Positions 1 through 7,538 of a stretch of 64,000 nt of DNA are shown here, piece by piece (positions within the stretch are counted from its first letter, which is position 1; every line of letters begins with the position of its first letter). The notes under the pieces are model-generated. The model had not been told where the DNA came from. It saw nothing but the letters and a program-made list of their open reading frames with translations, and did no database searches. Origin of the DNA: CAYNRA01 sp046296415 (GTDB taxonomy: Bacteria; Bacteroidota; Bacteroidia; Cytophagales; Spirosomataceae); NCBI GenBank assembly GCA_046296415.1, contig JBKBLN010000001.1, positions 1,333,978 through 1,397,977 on the forward strand, given 5' to 3'. Made by a program: the position numbers and the translations under genes.

Positions 1-1
1 G

Positions 2-109
2 GTATTGAACGCCCATGCCAACGGTCTTGACCTCTCGACCATCCAGTTGATTACAGGTGAAACCCTGGAAAGAATCCAGGAGATTTTAAAGGAAAATAAA
101 CGTTTGTAA
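2..109 (+). CDS. C-terminal tail of a truncated gene, possibly Rpn/PD-(D/E)XK transposase-like
   Basis: An open frame runs in from the left edge and stops at TAA 107-109, giving 35 residues. The visible tail contains GLDLSTIQLITGETLERIQEI, which resembles the short helical tail (GLsi..I..iTGLs.eeI..l) often seen at the end of Rpn-family recombination-promoting nucleases and related PD-(D/E)XK proteins. The catalytic part would lie outside the window, so the family call rests only on this tail pattern and is tentative. An imperfect hairpin follows the stop codon at 121-158. Confidence 0.35.
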   Translation, partial: VLNAHANGLDLSTIQLITGETLERIQEILKENKRL

Positions 110-120
110 TTCCGTAGCCA

Positions 121-158
121 GCAGGGTGGAGGCGTATACTGATATGTCCCCACCATGC
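121..158. repeat. Imperfect 17-bp hairpin downstream of the truncated gene
   Basis: GCAGGGTGG (121-129) pairs with CCACCATGC (150-158) with one mismatch. The stem then continues inward through GGCGTAT and ATATGTC, using G-U pairs, to a 4-nt ACTG loop. No T-run follows on the plus strand, so it is not a canonical intrinsic terminator. It could be a transcript-end stabiliser or a REP-like unit. Confidence 0.4.
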
Positions 159-203
159 AGATGATCATTAATTTTCTAAAATTCTTTTTTTTTAAACATA
201 TTC

Positions 204-219
204 ATTGTAATATTGCGAT
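204..219. promoter_or_regulatory. Candidate ArsR operator in front of arsR
   Basis: ATTGTAATATTGCGAT is an imperfect palindrome in which 12 of 16 positions match its own reverse complement (ATYGYAATATTRCRAT). It lies 15-30 nt upstream of the arsR ATG. A second site matching this pattern at 14 of 16 positions lies in front of arsM (588-603), so autoregulation plus control of arsM is the natural reading. Confidence 0.55.
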
Positions 220-233
220 GTAATAATAAGATT

Positions 234-566
234 ATGGGAATTACCAAAACAGATCTTTTCACGCCCGAACAAAATGAGCTCGCCTTGCTGGCTAAAGTCC
301 TTGGCCACCCAGCACGCATAGCTATTCTACAGCACTTAATGGCATCCAAAAGCTGCATCAATACTGACCTCGTCCAAGAGCTCGGTTTAGCCCAACCGAC
401 CGTCAGCCAACACCTGAGAGAACTCAAGGACCTGGGATTGATCCAAGGTTCCATAGAAGGTACGCGACTCAATTACTGCATCCACACCGAAAAATGGATG
501 GAAGTGAAATCCAAATTCAATTCCTTCTTTGCTCAATGGGATGCCCCCACGGCCTGTTGCTCCTAA
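234..566 (+). CDS. arsR: ArsR/SmtB-family metalloid-responsive repressor
   Basis: This 110-residue winged-helix protein starts MGITKTDLFT, the usual beginning of Bacteroidota ArsR proteins. A longer in-frame TTG start at 213 would run through the candidate operator at 204-219, so ATG 234 is preferred. The wHTH spans about residues 20-80, with the recognition helix around LAQPTVSQHLRELK. The classical ELCVCDL metal motif is absent. Candidate As(III) ligands are C41, C82 and the C-terminal pair C108-C109. The gene heads an arsenic cassette of arsM, an arsC-like gene and acr3, and probably represses it until arsenite binds. Confidence 0.9.
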   Translation: MGITKTDLFTPEQNELALLAKVLGHPARIAILQHLMASKSCINTDLVQELGLAQPTVSQHLRELKDLGLIQGSIEGTRLNYCIHTEKWMEVKSKFNSFFAQWDAPTACCS

Positions 567-587
567 TGATATTTTTTTTCATGTTTC

Positions 588-603
588 ATCGTAATAATGC
601 TAT
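588..603. promoter_or_regulatory. Candidate ArsR operator in front of arsM
   Basis: ATCGTAATAATGCTAT matches the ATYGYAATATTRCRAT pattern from the arsR promoter at 14 of 16 positions and ends 6 nt before the arsM start codon. Its presence in the short arsR-arsM gap (567-609) suggests the downstream genes have their own ArsR-controlled promoter or a second repressor site. Confidence 0.5.
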
Positions 604-609
604 ATAAAT

Positions 610-1446
610 ATGTCGAATGCATCCGAACGCCAAATGAAAGAATGGGTACGCACGCGCTACACGCAAATTGCAACCTCTGAAATGCCTGTATCCTCCTGTT
701 GTAGCTCAGAGCCTACCCAACCTCAAAACAAGGTCTACCAAATCATGATGGACGACTATTCCGATACGCCCGGGTACGCGGCCGATGCCGACCTTGGCTT
801 GGGTTGTGGACTTCCTACGCAGTTCGCTCAAATTAAACCTGGTGATGTCGTCATTGATCTTGGATCAGGGGCTGGAAATGATTGTTTTGTGGCTCGGCAT
901 GAGACTGGTCCTTCCGGGAAGGTTATCGGAATCGATTTTACACCCGCTATGATCGATCGCGCCCGTGCCAATGCTGAAAAACTGGGTTACCATAATGTGG
1001 AATTTCGAGAGGGCGACATCGACCACATGCCTGTGCACGACGAAATTGCCGATGTAATCGTGAGTAATTGCGTACTCAATCTGGTGCCAAACAAAGAAAA
1101 AGTAATGACGGAAATGTACCGAGTTCTCAAACCAGGAGGGCATTTTAGTATTTCTGATATTGTGTTGGTGGGACAACTCCCTCCTAAACTCAAACAGGAC
1201 GCTGAACTCTACGCCGGATGTGTGACTGGAGCCATTCAAAAAGAGGAATATCTCCAAAAAATTGAAGCCGCTGGTTTTGAACAAGTCACCATTCAAAAGT
1301 CGAAGGTAATTTCTCTTCCGCTCGATCTCCTGCAGCAGCACCTCACTGAAGACGAAATACAATCTTTCCAATCCAATCAAGTGGGTATTTTCAGTATCAC
1401 CGTTTTTGGTGCCAAACCAGTTGTTCAACCAAGTACTTGTTGCTAA
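610..1446 (+). CDS. arsM: Arsenite S-adenosylmethionine methyltransferase
   Basis: This 278-residue class I methyltransferase transfers methyl groups from S-adenosylmethionine to As(III), giving volatile or less retained methylarsenicals in the cytoplasm. The SAM motif VIDLGSGAGND sits at residues 81-91, followed by the acidic GIDFTPAMIDRAR loop. C66, C154 and C204 correspond to the three cysteines conserved in ArsM proteins. Extra vicinal cysteines occur at C30-C31 and at the very C-terminus (C277-C278), a likely extra As(III) capture site. It follows arsR by 43 nt, with a candidate operator between them, and is followed 15 nt later by the arsC-like gene. Confidence 0.92.
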   Translation: MSNASERQMKEWVRTRYTQIATSEMPVSSCCSSEPTQPQNKVYQIMMDDYSDTPGYAADADLGLGCGLPTQFAQIKPGDVVIDLGSGAGNDCFVARHETGPSGKVIGIDFTPAMIDRARANAEKLGYHNVEFREGDIDHMPVHDEIADVIVSNCVLNLVPNKEKVMTEMYRVLKPGGHFSISDIVLVGQLPPKLKQDAELYAGCVTGAIQKEEYLQKIEAAGFEQVTIQKSKVISLPLDLLQQHLTEDEIQSFQSNQVGIFSITVFGAKPVVQPSTCC

Positions 1447-1461
1447 ATCTTCTCTATTACC

Positions 1462-2085
1462 ATGAATACCTTGTTTCCTGACTTAGTCTTGACACTCCAC
1501 CAAATACAATCCCTCAAGGTGCCTGACGAACGAAAGGCCGTTTTGGCACCCGTCGTGGATTATCTTCGCACCCAAAAGGAAAAAGGGAAAATTCCCCGGC
1601 TTTCTTTTATTTGCACACATAATTCTCGCCGCAGCCAGTTGTCTCAAATTTGGGCCGAATTTTTCGCCTACTGGTTTGAAATACCTTTTGAGGGATATTC
1701 GGGTGGGGTTGAAGTGACAGCCATGAATTACCGAGCCGTTGAGGCCTTGAAAAATCAAGGTTTTGTGGTGCATTCTACCGGTGATTCCGCCAATCCCATC
1801 TACACCTTCCAACCCAGTCCAAATGGCCCTATATTTCAGGCATTTTCAAAAATGTATCACGATGCAGTGAATCCAACCCAAGATTTCGGGGCCATCATGA
1901 CCTGCTCTGATGCCGATGAAAATTGCCCGTATATTCCAGGGGCCGACTGCCGTATCCCAGTCCGGTACGTCGATCCTAAGGTATCGGATGATTCCCCACA
2001 AGAAAAAGAAACGTATGCAGCTCGATCCCTTCAAATTGCCTCCGAGTGGAAGTACGTATTTGAACAACTTAAATCAAATGCATGA
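1462..2085 (+). CDS. Arsenate reductase-like low-molecular-weight protein tyrosine phosphatase
   Basis: The 207-residue protein has the phosphatase P-loop CTHNSRR (C51-x5-R57) after beta strand RLSFI, as in thioredoxin-linked arsenate reductases and LMW-PTPs. Further cysteines at C148, C155 and C163 lie in the segment MTCSDADENCPYIPGADC and may relay the disulfide. D171-P172 could be the general acid. In this cassette the likely job is reduction of arsenate to arsenite for methylation and efflux. It overlaps acr3 by 4 nt (ATGA), which supports translational coupling. Databases often call this subfamily only protein-tyrosine-phosphatase. Confidence 0.8.
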   Translation: MNTLFPDLVLTLHQIQSLKVPDERKAVLAPVVDYLRTQKEKGKIPRLSFICTHNSRRSQLSQIWAEFFAYWFEIPFEGYSGGVEVTAMNYRAVEALKNQGFVVHSTGDSANPIYTFQPSPNGPIFQAFSKMYHDAVNPTQDFGAIMTCSDADENCPYIPGADCRIPVRYVDPKVSDDSPQEKETYAARSLQIASEWKYVFEQLKSNA

Positions 2086-3122
2086 AAAAGCTGAATTTTT
2101 TAGATCAATACCTGACACTCTGGATATTTTTGGCAATGTTTCTGGGAATCGCCATCGGTTATCTTAGTCCTGAAACCTCCACCTGGATCAACTCCCTTCA
2201 ATGGAATGGAACCAATATTCCTTTGGCCCTGGGTCTCATGATCATGATGTATCCACCCCTCGCCAAAGTGGACTACCAATTGATTCCCTCCATTTTCAAA
2301 AACAAAAAACTTTTGGGAATATCCTTATCCCTCAACTGGATTTTTGGGCCAATTTTGATGTTTATCCTAGCCTATATTTTCTTACCAAATGATCCAGAAT
2401 ATCGAACCGGACTCATTTTGATCGGTCTAGCTCGCTGTATTGCCATGGTTTTGGTATGGAATGATTTAGCGGATGGAAATCGGGAATATGGAGCTGGACT
2501 GGTGGCGCTGAACAGCCTATTCCAAGTGTTTTTTTATAGTCTTTATGCATGGTTCTTTATTTCCTACCTCCCACCAATCCTAGGATGGAAAGGTATGACG
2601 GTCCAGATCCCCTTCACTTTATTGGTTCAAAGTGTTCTCATTTACTTGGGTATTCCCTTTTTTGTAGGTTGGTTAAGCCGCTTCATTTTGGTGAAATCAA
2701 AAGGGATCAATTGGTATAATCAAAAGTTTATTCCCAAAATTTCCCCCTTGACGCTCATTGCCTTGTTATTCACCATTTTATTAATGTTCTCCTTGAAAGG
2801 TGACCTGCTCGTCCAAATACCCTGGGATGTCGCACGGTTAGCCGTGCCATTAGGCATTTACTTTCTTGTTATGTTTTTAGTCGGTTTTATACTAAGTAAA
2901 TGGCTTGGAGCCGACTACAATCAAAATGTGGCGATTGCTTTTACTGCGGCTGGAAATAACTTCGAACTAGCCATAGCCGTAGCTATTGGTGTGTTTGGCT
3001 TAGCGTCCCCCCAAGCGTTTGTGGGCGTGGTAGGTCCGTTGGTGGAAGTTCCAGCCCTTATTCTTCTCGTGCGCCTCGCTTTCTGGCTTCGAGATCGCTT
3101 ATACCTAAAGAAGGCAAACTAA
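2082..3122 (+). CDS. acr3: ACR3-family arsenite efflux permease
   Basis: This 346-residue protein with about ten membrane segments exports As(III) across the inner membrane. The fourth segment carries ARCIAMVLVWNDLADGN, with the conserved cysteine C119. The late segment GNNFELAIAVAIGVFG carries the conserved glutamate of Acr3 pumps. It is the last gene of the arsenic operon, starting inside the stop codon of the arsC-like gene. The length is normal for the family. Confidence 0.93.
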   Translation: MKKLNFLDQYLTLWIFLAMFLGIAIGYLSPETSTWINSLQWNGTNIPLALGLMIMMYPPLAKVDYQLIPSIFKNKKLLGISLSLNWIFGPILMFILAYIFLPNDPEYRTGLILIGLARCIAMVLVWNDLADGNREYGAGLVALNSLFQVFFYSLYAWFFISYLPPILGWKGMTVQIPFTLLVQSVLIYLGIPFFVGWLSRFILVKSKGINWYNQKFIPKISPLTLIALLFTILLMFSLKGDLLVQIPWDVARLAVPLGIYFLVMFLVGFILSKWLGADYNQNVAIAFTAAGNNFELAIAVAIGVFGLASPQAFVGVVGPLVEVPALILLVRLAFWLRDRLYLKKAN

Positions 3123-3128
3123 GCTTGT

Positions 3129-3479
3129 CTAGGTGGAGGAGGAATTCAATTCCCTCCACCTATAGGCCAACATGTCCTCGATCAACTCCCAAGGTGCTTC
3201 CTCTCTCCACCTAAATTGAATGGAACCTTTTCCTTGCTTGAAACCCTTGGTTTTTTCTGCAAATGCCGCATGGGCACTCGGTAAAGCATAAACACCCCAA
3301 TGTTCTTTGAAGCCTCCCACATAAACAAAAGGCCTGCCCTGCCAATAAAATCCCATCAAACCATAGGCCATTTTTTCAACTATATCAACAGAATAGGCCT
3401 GGGCGCGATTTCGAAATGCCTGTAAAATAGCCTGCTGAGGTTCAGTAAAATTCCCTAAATAGGTCTCAAATACTTCCAT
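3129..3479 (-). CDS. DUF1801 (YdhG-like) protein
   Basis: This 116-residue soluble protein matches the DUF1801 fold (iron-chaperone Frataxin-like/YdhG group). Visible markers are an N-terminal helix with RNRAQAYSVDIVEKMAYGLMGFYWQGRPFVYVGGFKEHWGVYALPS-type strands, and a C-terminal IQFRWREEAPWELIEDMLAYRW segment. No catalytic function is established. It is the last gene of a five-gene minus-strand operon and begins 1 nt after the LytTR regulator ends. It converges on acr3. Confidence 0.75.
   Translation of the reverse strand: MEVFETYLGNFTEPQQAILQAFRNRAQAYSVDIVEKMAYGLMGFYWQGRPFVYVGGFKEHWGVYALPSAHAAFAEKTKGFKQGKGSIQFRWREEAPWELIEDMLAYRWRELNSSST
3130..3162. terminator. Hairpin at the acr3/DUF1801 convergent junction
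   Basis: TAGGTGGAGG (3130-3139) pairs with CCTCCACCTA (3153-3162), and an inner GAATT/AATTC stem is reached after a small bulge. It contains the DUF1801 stop codon and starts 8 nt after the acr3 stop. It may slow or end transcription from both sides, although no long T-run follows on either strand. Confidence 0.4.
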
Positions 3480-3480
3480 T

Positions 3481-4188
3481 TTACCGCTTATTTTTTAAAA
3501 GTGACTCTTCTAAAATTTCTTTGTACCGACTGGCTACCGGAACTGGGTATCGATTCACCCAAACTTGATGCCTTTCCAATTTAACTACGTGATCCAGGGC
3601 AATAATAAATGATTTATGCACCCGTAAAAATCCTTCTTTGGGCAATAAGGCGCTCATATCCTGTAAGGTCATGCGGGTCACCACCCGTTTATTGATTTCT
3701 TGAATATACAACAAGTTGGAATCCGATTGAATATACATCACTTCATCCAGTTGAACTCGAACAAAATCATGACCATCTTTCACAAACAAGGAGGCTGGCC
3801 GCTTTTGTTGCCGATTCGCCAAATCCCAAGCTCGATGACAAGCCGACCACAATCTACTCATTTCTAAGGGTTTAACCAAATAGTCCAAAATCCCAAGAGG
3901 ATATCCTTCTAGTGCAAAATGACTGTATGCCGTGGTGAAAATGATTGAAACCGGAAAGTCTTTTACTAGCCTAGCTACCTCAAGACCTGATAGATCAGGC
4001 ATTTCCACGTCCAAGAAAATCAAATCCACTTGACCCTGATGGATAAGATTCATAGCCTCTGTAGGGCGTTCAAAGCCTCCAATCCAATGGATAAATGGTA
4101 TTTTTTGTACAAGACTTTCCAAAACCAACAAAGCGGCGGGTTCATCATCCAGACCGATGGCTCGAAGTTTCGTGAGGTGAGTCGGCAT
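3481..4188 (-). CDS. LytTR-family response regulator
   Basis: This 235-residue protein has an N-terminal receiver domain (about 8-125) and a C-terminal LytTR DNA-binding domain (about 133-232). The receiver is complete: acid pocket D14-D15, phospho-acceptor D60 in LIFLDVEMPDLSG, T85/T86 in IIFTTAYS and K106 in DYLVKP. It pairs with the LytS-type kinase directly upstream, and the two coding sequences overlap by 44 nt. Targets are unknown. LytTR regulators often control their own operon, which here would include the two exported-type proteins. Confidence 0.93.
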   Translation of the reverse strand: MPTHLTKLRAIGLDDEPAALLVLESLVQKIPFIHWIGGFERPTEAMNLIHQGQVDLIFLDVEMPDLSGLEVARLVKDFPVSIIFTTAYSHFALEGYPLGILDYLVKPLEMSRLWSACHRAWDLANRQQKRPASLFVKDGHDFVRVQLDEVMYIQSDSNLLYIQEINKRVVTRMTLQDMSALLPKEGFLRVHKSFIIALDHVVKLERHQVWVNRYPVPVASRYKEILEESLLKNKR

Positions 4189-5188
4189 ACAAGGGAAAGG
4201 TTAAGGTGACCAAAAACGAATGGGTTTGTTCAATACAATTTACATGATATTTTGATGGGAAGAGGAGTTCCAACCGCTGACGAACGTTGGCAAGTCCGGT
4301 GCCGGTGCCTTTACGTTGCGAGTGATTCGGGGCAATCGAGTTTTCACAGCGCATTCGACAATGGCCATTCTCCAGCCGTATTTCACCCCGAATGAAACAC
4401 GGTTCTTCGTAGGTAATGGCATATTGGAAAGCATTTTCCAAAAAAGGAATGAGTAGTAAGGGAGAAATCCAAGCAGATTCTCCATCCCATTCGATGGAAA
4501 AATCCAGTTGGATAGACTCTCTTTTGGGTAAACGGGCCCTCTGCAAATCCAAATATTGATGTAAAAACTCTACTTCTTTTTCGACAGGTACTCGGGTTTG
4601 TTGGGATTCAAACCACGTGAATCGAAGCAGTCCCCCCATTTGTTGAATCAACTGAGCGGTTTCCTCGTCGCGTGATTTTAACGCCGAACCATACACTACG
4701 TTGAGGATGTTAAAGAAAAAATGGGGTTTGATTTGAGCCTTTAAATGTTTCAGCTCGGCCTCTGTTTTTTCTTTTATCCATTGAATTTGCATTCGTTTTG
4801 CTCGAAATGAATCCAGAACCAAACTCATCACAAACCAAAGAATAACCAAAAGACCTGCCATGAGAATGTTTTCGTCATGGAATTCGGAGTCCCAATCCGA
4901 TCTCCACTCAAGGATCATCCAAGTGCTCCAACCGATCAGTACTTGGAAAATCCAAAAAATCCATTCTGTTTCTTTGCTAAAATAAGGTTGGAAAATCCAA
5001 CGGTATTGAAGATAACCAATCCCACCAATTCCGACCAATATCAATACCCAACCCAACAAATACCGGAAAAAGCCAGCATTGGAAATGGCTCCATCCATGG
5101 TTAACCCTAGGATCACGAAATGTATTCCGAATCCTAGGGTTAATCCGACCAAAATTCTACTGAGCCACCAGCCGATCAAGTTTTTCAT
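4145..5188 (-). CDS. LytS/YehU-type sensor histidine kinase
   Basis: This 347-residue membrane kinase has four predicted transmembrane helices in residues 1-130, then the His_kinase domain LKAQIKPHFFFNILN with the phospho-acceptor H156. The ATP-binding domain has its N-box in PFLENAFQYA (N252) and G-box KGTGTGLANV (293-302). It lacks an obvious extracytoplasmic sensor domain, so sensing probably uses the membrane helices or the partner proteins encoded upstream. It overlaps the regulator gene by 44 nt and the upstream small gene by 32 nt, a tightly coupled arrangement. Confidence 0.92.
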   Translation of the reverse strand: MKNLIGWWLSRILVGLTLGFGIHFVILGLTMDGAISNAGFFRYLLGWVLILVGIGGIGYLQYRWIFQPYFSKETEWIFWIFQVLIGWSTWMILEWRSDWDSEFHDENILMAGLLVILWFVMSLVLDSFRAKRMQIQWIKEKTEAELKHLKAQIKPHFFFNILNVVYGSALKSRDEETAQLIQQMGGLLRFTWFESQQTRVPVEKEVEFLHQYLDLQRARLPKRESIQLDFSIEWDGESAWISPLLLIPFLENAFQYAITYEEPCFIRGEIRLENGHCRMRCENSIAPNHSQRKGTGTGLANVRQRLELLFPSKYHVNCIEQTHSFLVTLTFPLYADSPHETSSHRSG

Positions 5189-5558
5189 TCGGAATATTTT
5201 GTTTTTTTAAAGTCCCCAACATAGGCAAGGCTTTGGCTTCAGCCCAGGGGCGTAAATGCAGGGCCTTCAAAAGAAAATCATTGTCTTCTATTCCCCGAAT
5301 ATACACATGTTGCCCTGATTTTATATCGACACGTAGACGGGATGTTTGGCTGTCAAATTTTTTGGATTCCACCCAATAGGTACCCGGGGACAAGGAAAGA
5401 CTAACCACCTGCTGGGCTTTAAACGATTCCAAAACGACCTCTCCGTTGATCCGAATCTGATATCCCGCGCCCCAATATTCTTTTGTTCTAAAAAGGGTCA
5501 AAGTACCCGGAGGATCCAGCCAAAATACCCACAACCAGCTAAATAAAACCGTAATCAT
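5157..5558 (-). CDS. Small exported beta-rich protein, DUF2846-like
   Basis: This 133-residue protein has a hydrophobic N-terminus (ITVLFSWLWVFWL) that could be a signal or anchor. The strand-rich pattern that follows, with TLTLFRTKEYWGAG, YQIRINGEVV, LSLSPGTYWVE and VDIKSGQHVYIRGI, resembles the DUF2846 group of small envelope proteins. Its start overlaps the stop of the preceding gene (ATGA) and its 3' end overlaps the kinase gene. Position between an outer-membrane-type protein and a kinase suggests a role in presenting the signal, but this is inference. Confidence 0.6.
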   Translation of the reverse strand: MITVLFSWLWVFWLDPPGTLTLFRTKEYWGAGYQIRINGEVVLESFKAQQVVSLSLSPGTYWVESKKFDSQTSRLRVDIKSGQHVYIRGIEDNDFLLKALHLRPWAEAKALPMLGTLKKQNIPNEKLDRLVAQ

Positions 5559-6337
5559 TTCTTTTTGAAATTATTAGATACCTGAAGGTGGGTTTGAAAA
5601 TAGATGAGCCCGGCTCGGTCGATCGGGGTCCCGGAAATGGTTAGACCGGGAGAGGCCCAGGCTTTTTCTTGAAATCCTGTTCGGTACCCAATGCGGAAGG
5701 ACTCCACTAAATCACGGGACCTTTTGGCTGTATGTATCAGCTGAATGCCGAAATCCATCACCAAACTTTCATGCCGCAAGATCGGATAAGACCCTACAAT
5801 GGGGACATTAGCAATTTGGTTAAACGACAGACCATTGACATTGGATTGACGCGGACTGATAATCAGGTCGGTCTCCATCCAACCCACACCCGTTTGCAAA
5901 TAAAGGGTTCGGTTTCGGGTCTTGAATATACCCAAGGCTGGATGAGCACTAAACGTCCGGGTCGATGCTTGTGATAAGTAACGCTCGTTACGTTCTGGGC
6001 CAAAAATAACGGAAGTATTGATTTCTAAATCCAATTTGAATCGGCCTTTTGTCACACCAAATCCTAAAAAATAGTTTTCGTTAATCCAATCCTGCGGGAT
6101 TCCTTGTTGCTTTAAAAAGCGATTCATGTTGGGGTACATTTGGCCTTGAAAAGAACCAATCACCCCACCAAAATAGGAATGAATTCCCCAACCAAAGGTA
6201 GGTAGTTCATCTAATGTCGAGGAATCCACTTGGGGGATATTCGTGGGGAGTCCCGGATAAATCTGGGCCGACCCGCGCGAAGTAGAAAGTAAACCCAGCA
6301 AAACCAAAAAAAGCATGTGTTGTTTCATCGTCATCAT
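5555..6337 (-). CDS. Predicted outer-membrane beta-barrel or porin-like protein of unknown function
   Basis: This 260-residue protein has a clear signal peptide (MLFLVLLGLLSTSRGSAQ, cleaved after SAQ). The mature part is rich in alternating hydrophobic/polar strands with aromatic ends, such as RFKLDLEINTSVIFG and LYLQTGVGWMETDLII, as in small outer-membrane barrels. It is the first gene of the two-component operon. I do not recognise a named family. A sensory or substrate-binding role for the LytS/LytTR pair is possible. M1, M2 and M4 are all possible starts. Confidence 0.6.
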   Translation of the reverse strand: MMTMKQHMLFLVLLGLLSTSRGSAQIYPGLPTNIPQVDSSTLDELPTFGWGIHSYFGGVIGSFQGQMYPNMNRFLKQQGIPQDWINENYFLGFGVTKGRFKLDLEINTSVIFGPERNERYLSQASTRTFSAHPALGIFKTRNRTLYLQTGVGWMETDLIISPRQSNVNGLSFNQIANVPIVGSYPILRHESLVMDFGIQLIHTAKRSRDLVESFRIGYRTGFQEKAWASPGLTISGTPIDRAGLIYFQTHLQVSNNFKKK

Positions 6338-6433
6338 TCGTTTTATGATTCAAAATAACAACCTCGCCGAAAGCTCACCAACAACTTGGGGCGACTAAAC
6401 CTATATTTGATGCCTATAGTCCATTTTTTGTGA

Positions 6434-7342
6434 TCAGACGAATTTCCGAACTAACCCCATGTTCTCCCGATAGGCTTTTGGAGTACATCCTTTTTTTTCT
6501 CGAAAGATCCGATTAAAGTAAGAGGCATGATTAAATCCACATTGATACGCAATCTCAGCAATTGTTAAGGGAGTATCCAAGAGTTGCCGAATGGCATAAC
6601 CAATTCGAATGTCTTGCAGGATATCTATGAATGTTTTTCCGGTACTTTTCTTCAGTAAACGCCCGAAGCTAATCGGGGCCATATCGGCCACTTGAGCAAT
6701 TTCAGCTAATGATATTTCACGCGTGTAATGAGCATGCAAATAAGCAAATACACGTTCAATACGCTCGTCTCGGTAGACAAAACTTTCAGGGCGATATCCC
6801 GAGGAAGTTAGCAAACGATATTCGGTGGAATCGGCTAAGGTATGCAGCAGGGCCAATAATCCCAAAATGGAATCAAAACCTGTCAAGGTCGTTAGCTCAA
6901 TCAATTGGTCGCTGGCTTTCTGAAAAGTCTTTCCAAAAAAAGCCATCCCCTTTGCCGAACGCTGCCATAAATGTTGAATATGAACCATCTGGTTGCGCGC
7001 TAAAAAGGAATCCTCCAATAAATCGGGATGAAATTGCAAGGTGATCTCCTGCATGACTGGCCGAGAATGTGGCAATGGGAATTCGTTGGTAAACCAAGTG
7101 TGAGGGATAAAACTCCCTACCAAAACCAACTCCTCGTTGGTTATAACCGCCTCATGATCACCAATGGCCCGACGCACACCGGCACCACCTAAAATAAGGT
7201 TGATCTCCATTTCGGCGTGAGCATGCAAGGGAAAATCAAAATAGGTCTTCTCACGCTGAAACAAAGTATAACAGTCAAATGAAGATAGAGGAGTAACCTC
7301 CTGGTAAACTTTTTCCATCGGAATGGGGATTGACTTCGGCAA
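6434..7342 (-). CDS. AraC-family transcriptional regulator
   Basis: This 302-residue regulator has an N-terminal cupin-like ligand domain (HAHAEMEINLILGG, then HTWFTNEF) and a C-terminal AraC double helix-turn-helix (about 200-297), including ISLAEIAQVADMAPISFGRLLKK and TIAEIAYQCGFNHASYFNRIFREKKGCTP. It is divergent from the mannoside symporter operon at 7539 and most simply senses a sugar to control it. A second in-frame ATG lies at 7318 (MEKVYQ). Confidence 0.9.
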   Translation of the reverse strand: MPKSIPIPMEKVYQEVTPLSSFDCYTLFQREKTYFDFPLHAHAEMEINLILGGAGVRRAIGDHEAVITNEELVLVGSFIPHTWFTNEFPLPHSRPVMQEITLQFHPDLLEDSFLARNQMVHIQHLWQRSAKGMAFFGKTFQKASDQLIELTTLTGFDSILGLLALLHTLADSTEYRLLTSSGYRPESFVYRDERIERVFAYLHAHYTREISLAEIAQVADMAPISFGRLLKKSTGKTFIDILQDIRIGYAIRQLLDTPLTIAEIAYQCGFNHASYFNRIFREKKGCTPKAYRENMGLVRKFV

Positions 7343-7503
7343 TCTATGTAAAAATACTACTAGTGCAAAACTTATATTTAGACGTATAAGGAAAGGTATT
7401 GAAAAAATTGCATTATAAATTGATAAAATCGTTTTATTCTAATACTCACCAAGTTCTGTTACTTTGTTATCGCAAACCACATCATTTATTCAATTTAAAG
7501 AAA

Positions 7504-7525
7504 GGGGTTAATTTTGGTTAATCCC
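7504..7525 (+). promoter_or_regulatory. Small hairpin in the symporter leader
   Basis: GGGGTTAA (7504-7511) pairs with TTAATCCC (7518-7525), allowing one G-U pair, across a TTTTGG loop. It ends 13 nt before the ATG of the SSS symporter gene and could affect ribosome access. The rest of the 196-nt AraC-symporter gap is AT-rich, with no clear TAnnTTTG box. Confidence 0.35.
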
Positions 7526-7538
7526 TTCCATTTTACCC

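Noticed and set aside
213..233. Upstream TTG start for arsR
   Set aside because: It would extend the protein through the palindromic operator and does not match the usual MGxTKTDLF start.
865..1428. 187-residue minus-strand open frame inside arsM
   Set aside because: It is antisense to a gene with all family motifs, has no recognisable domain and no own context. Treated as a shadow, like the other long antisense frames inside the susC, beta-galactosidase and kinase genes.
1..3122. Arsenic cassette as part of an integrative element
   Set aside because: No integrase, attachment repeats or tRNA are visible. The truncated left gene is suggestive but its identity is too uncertain.
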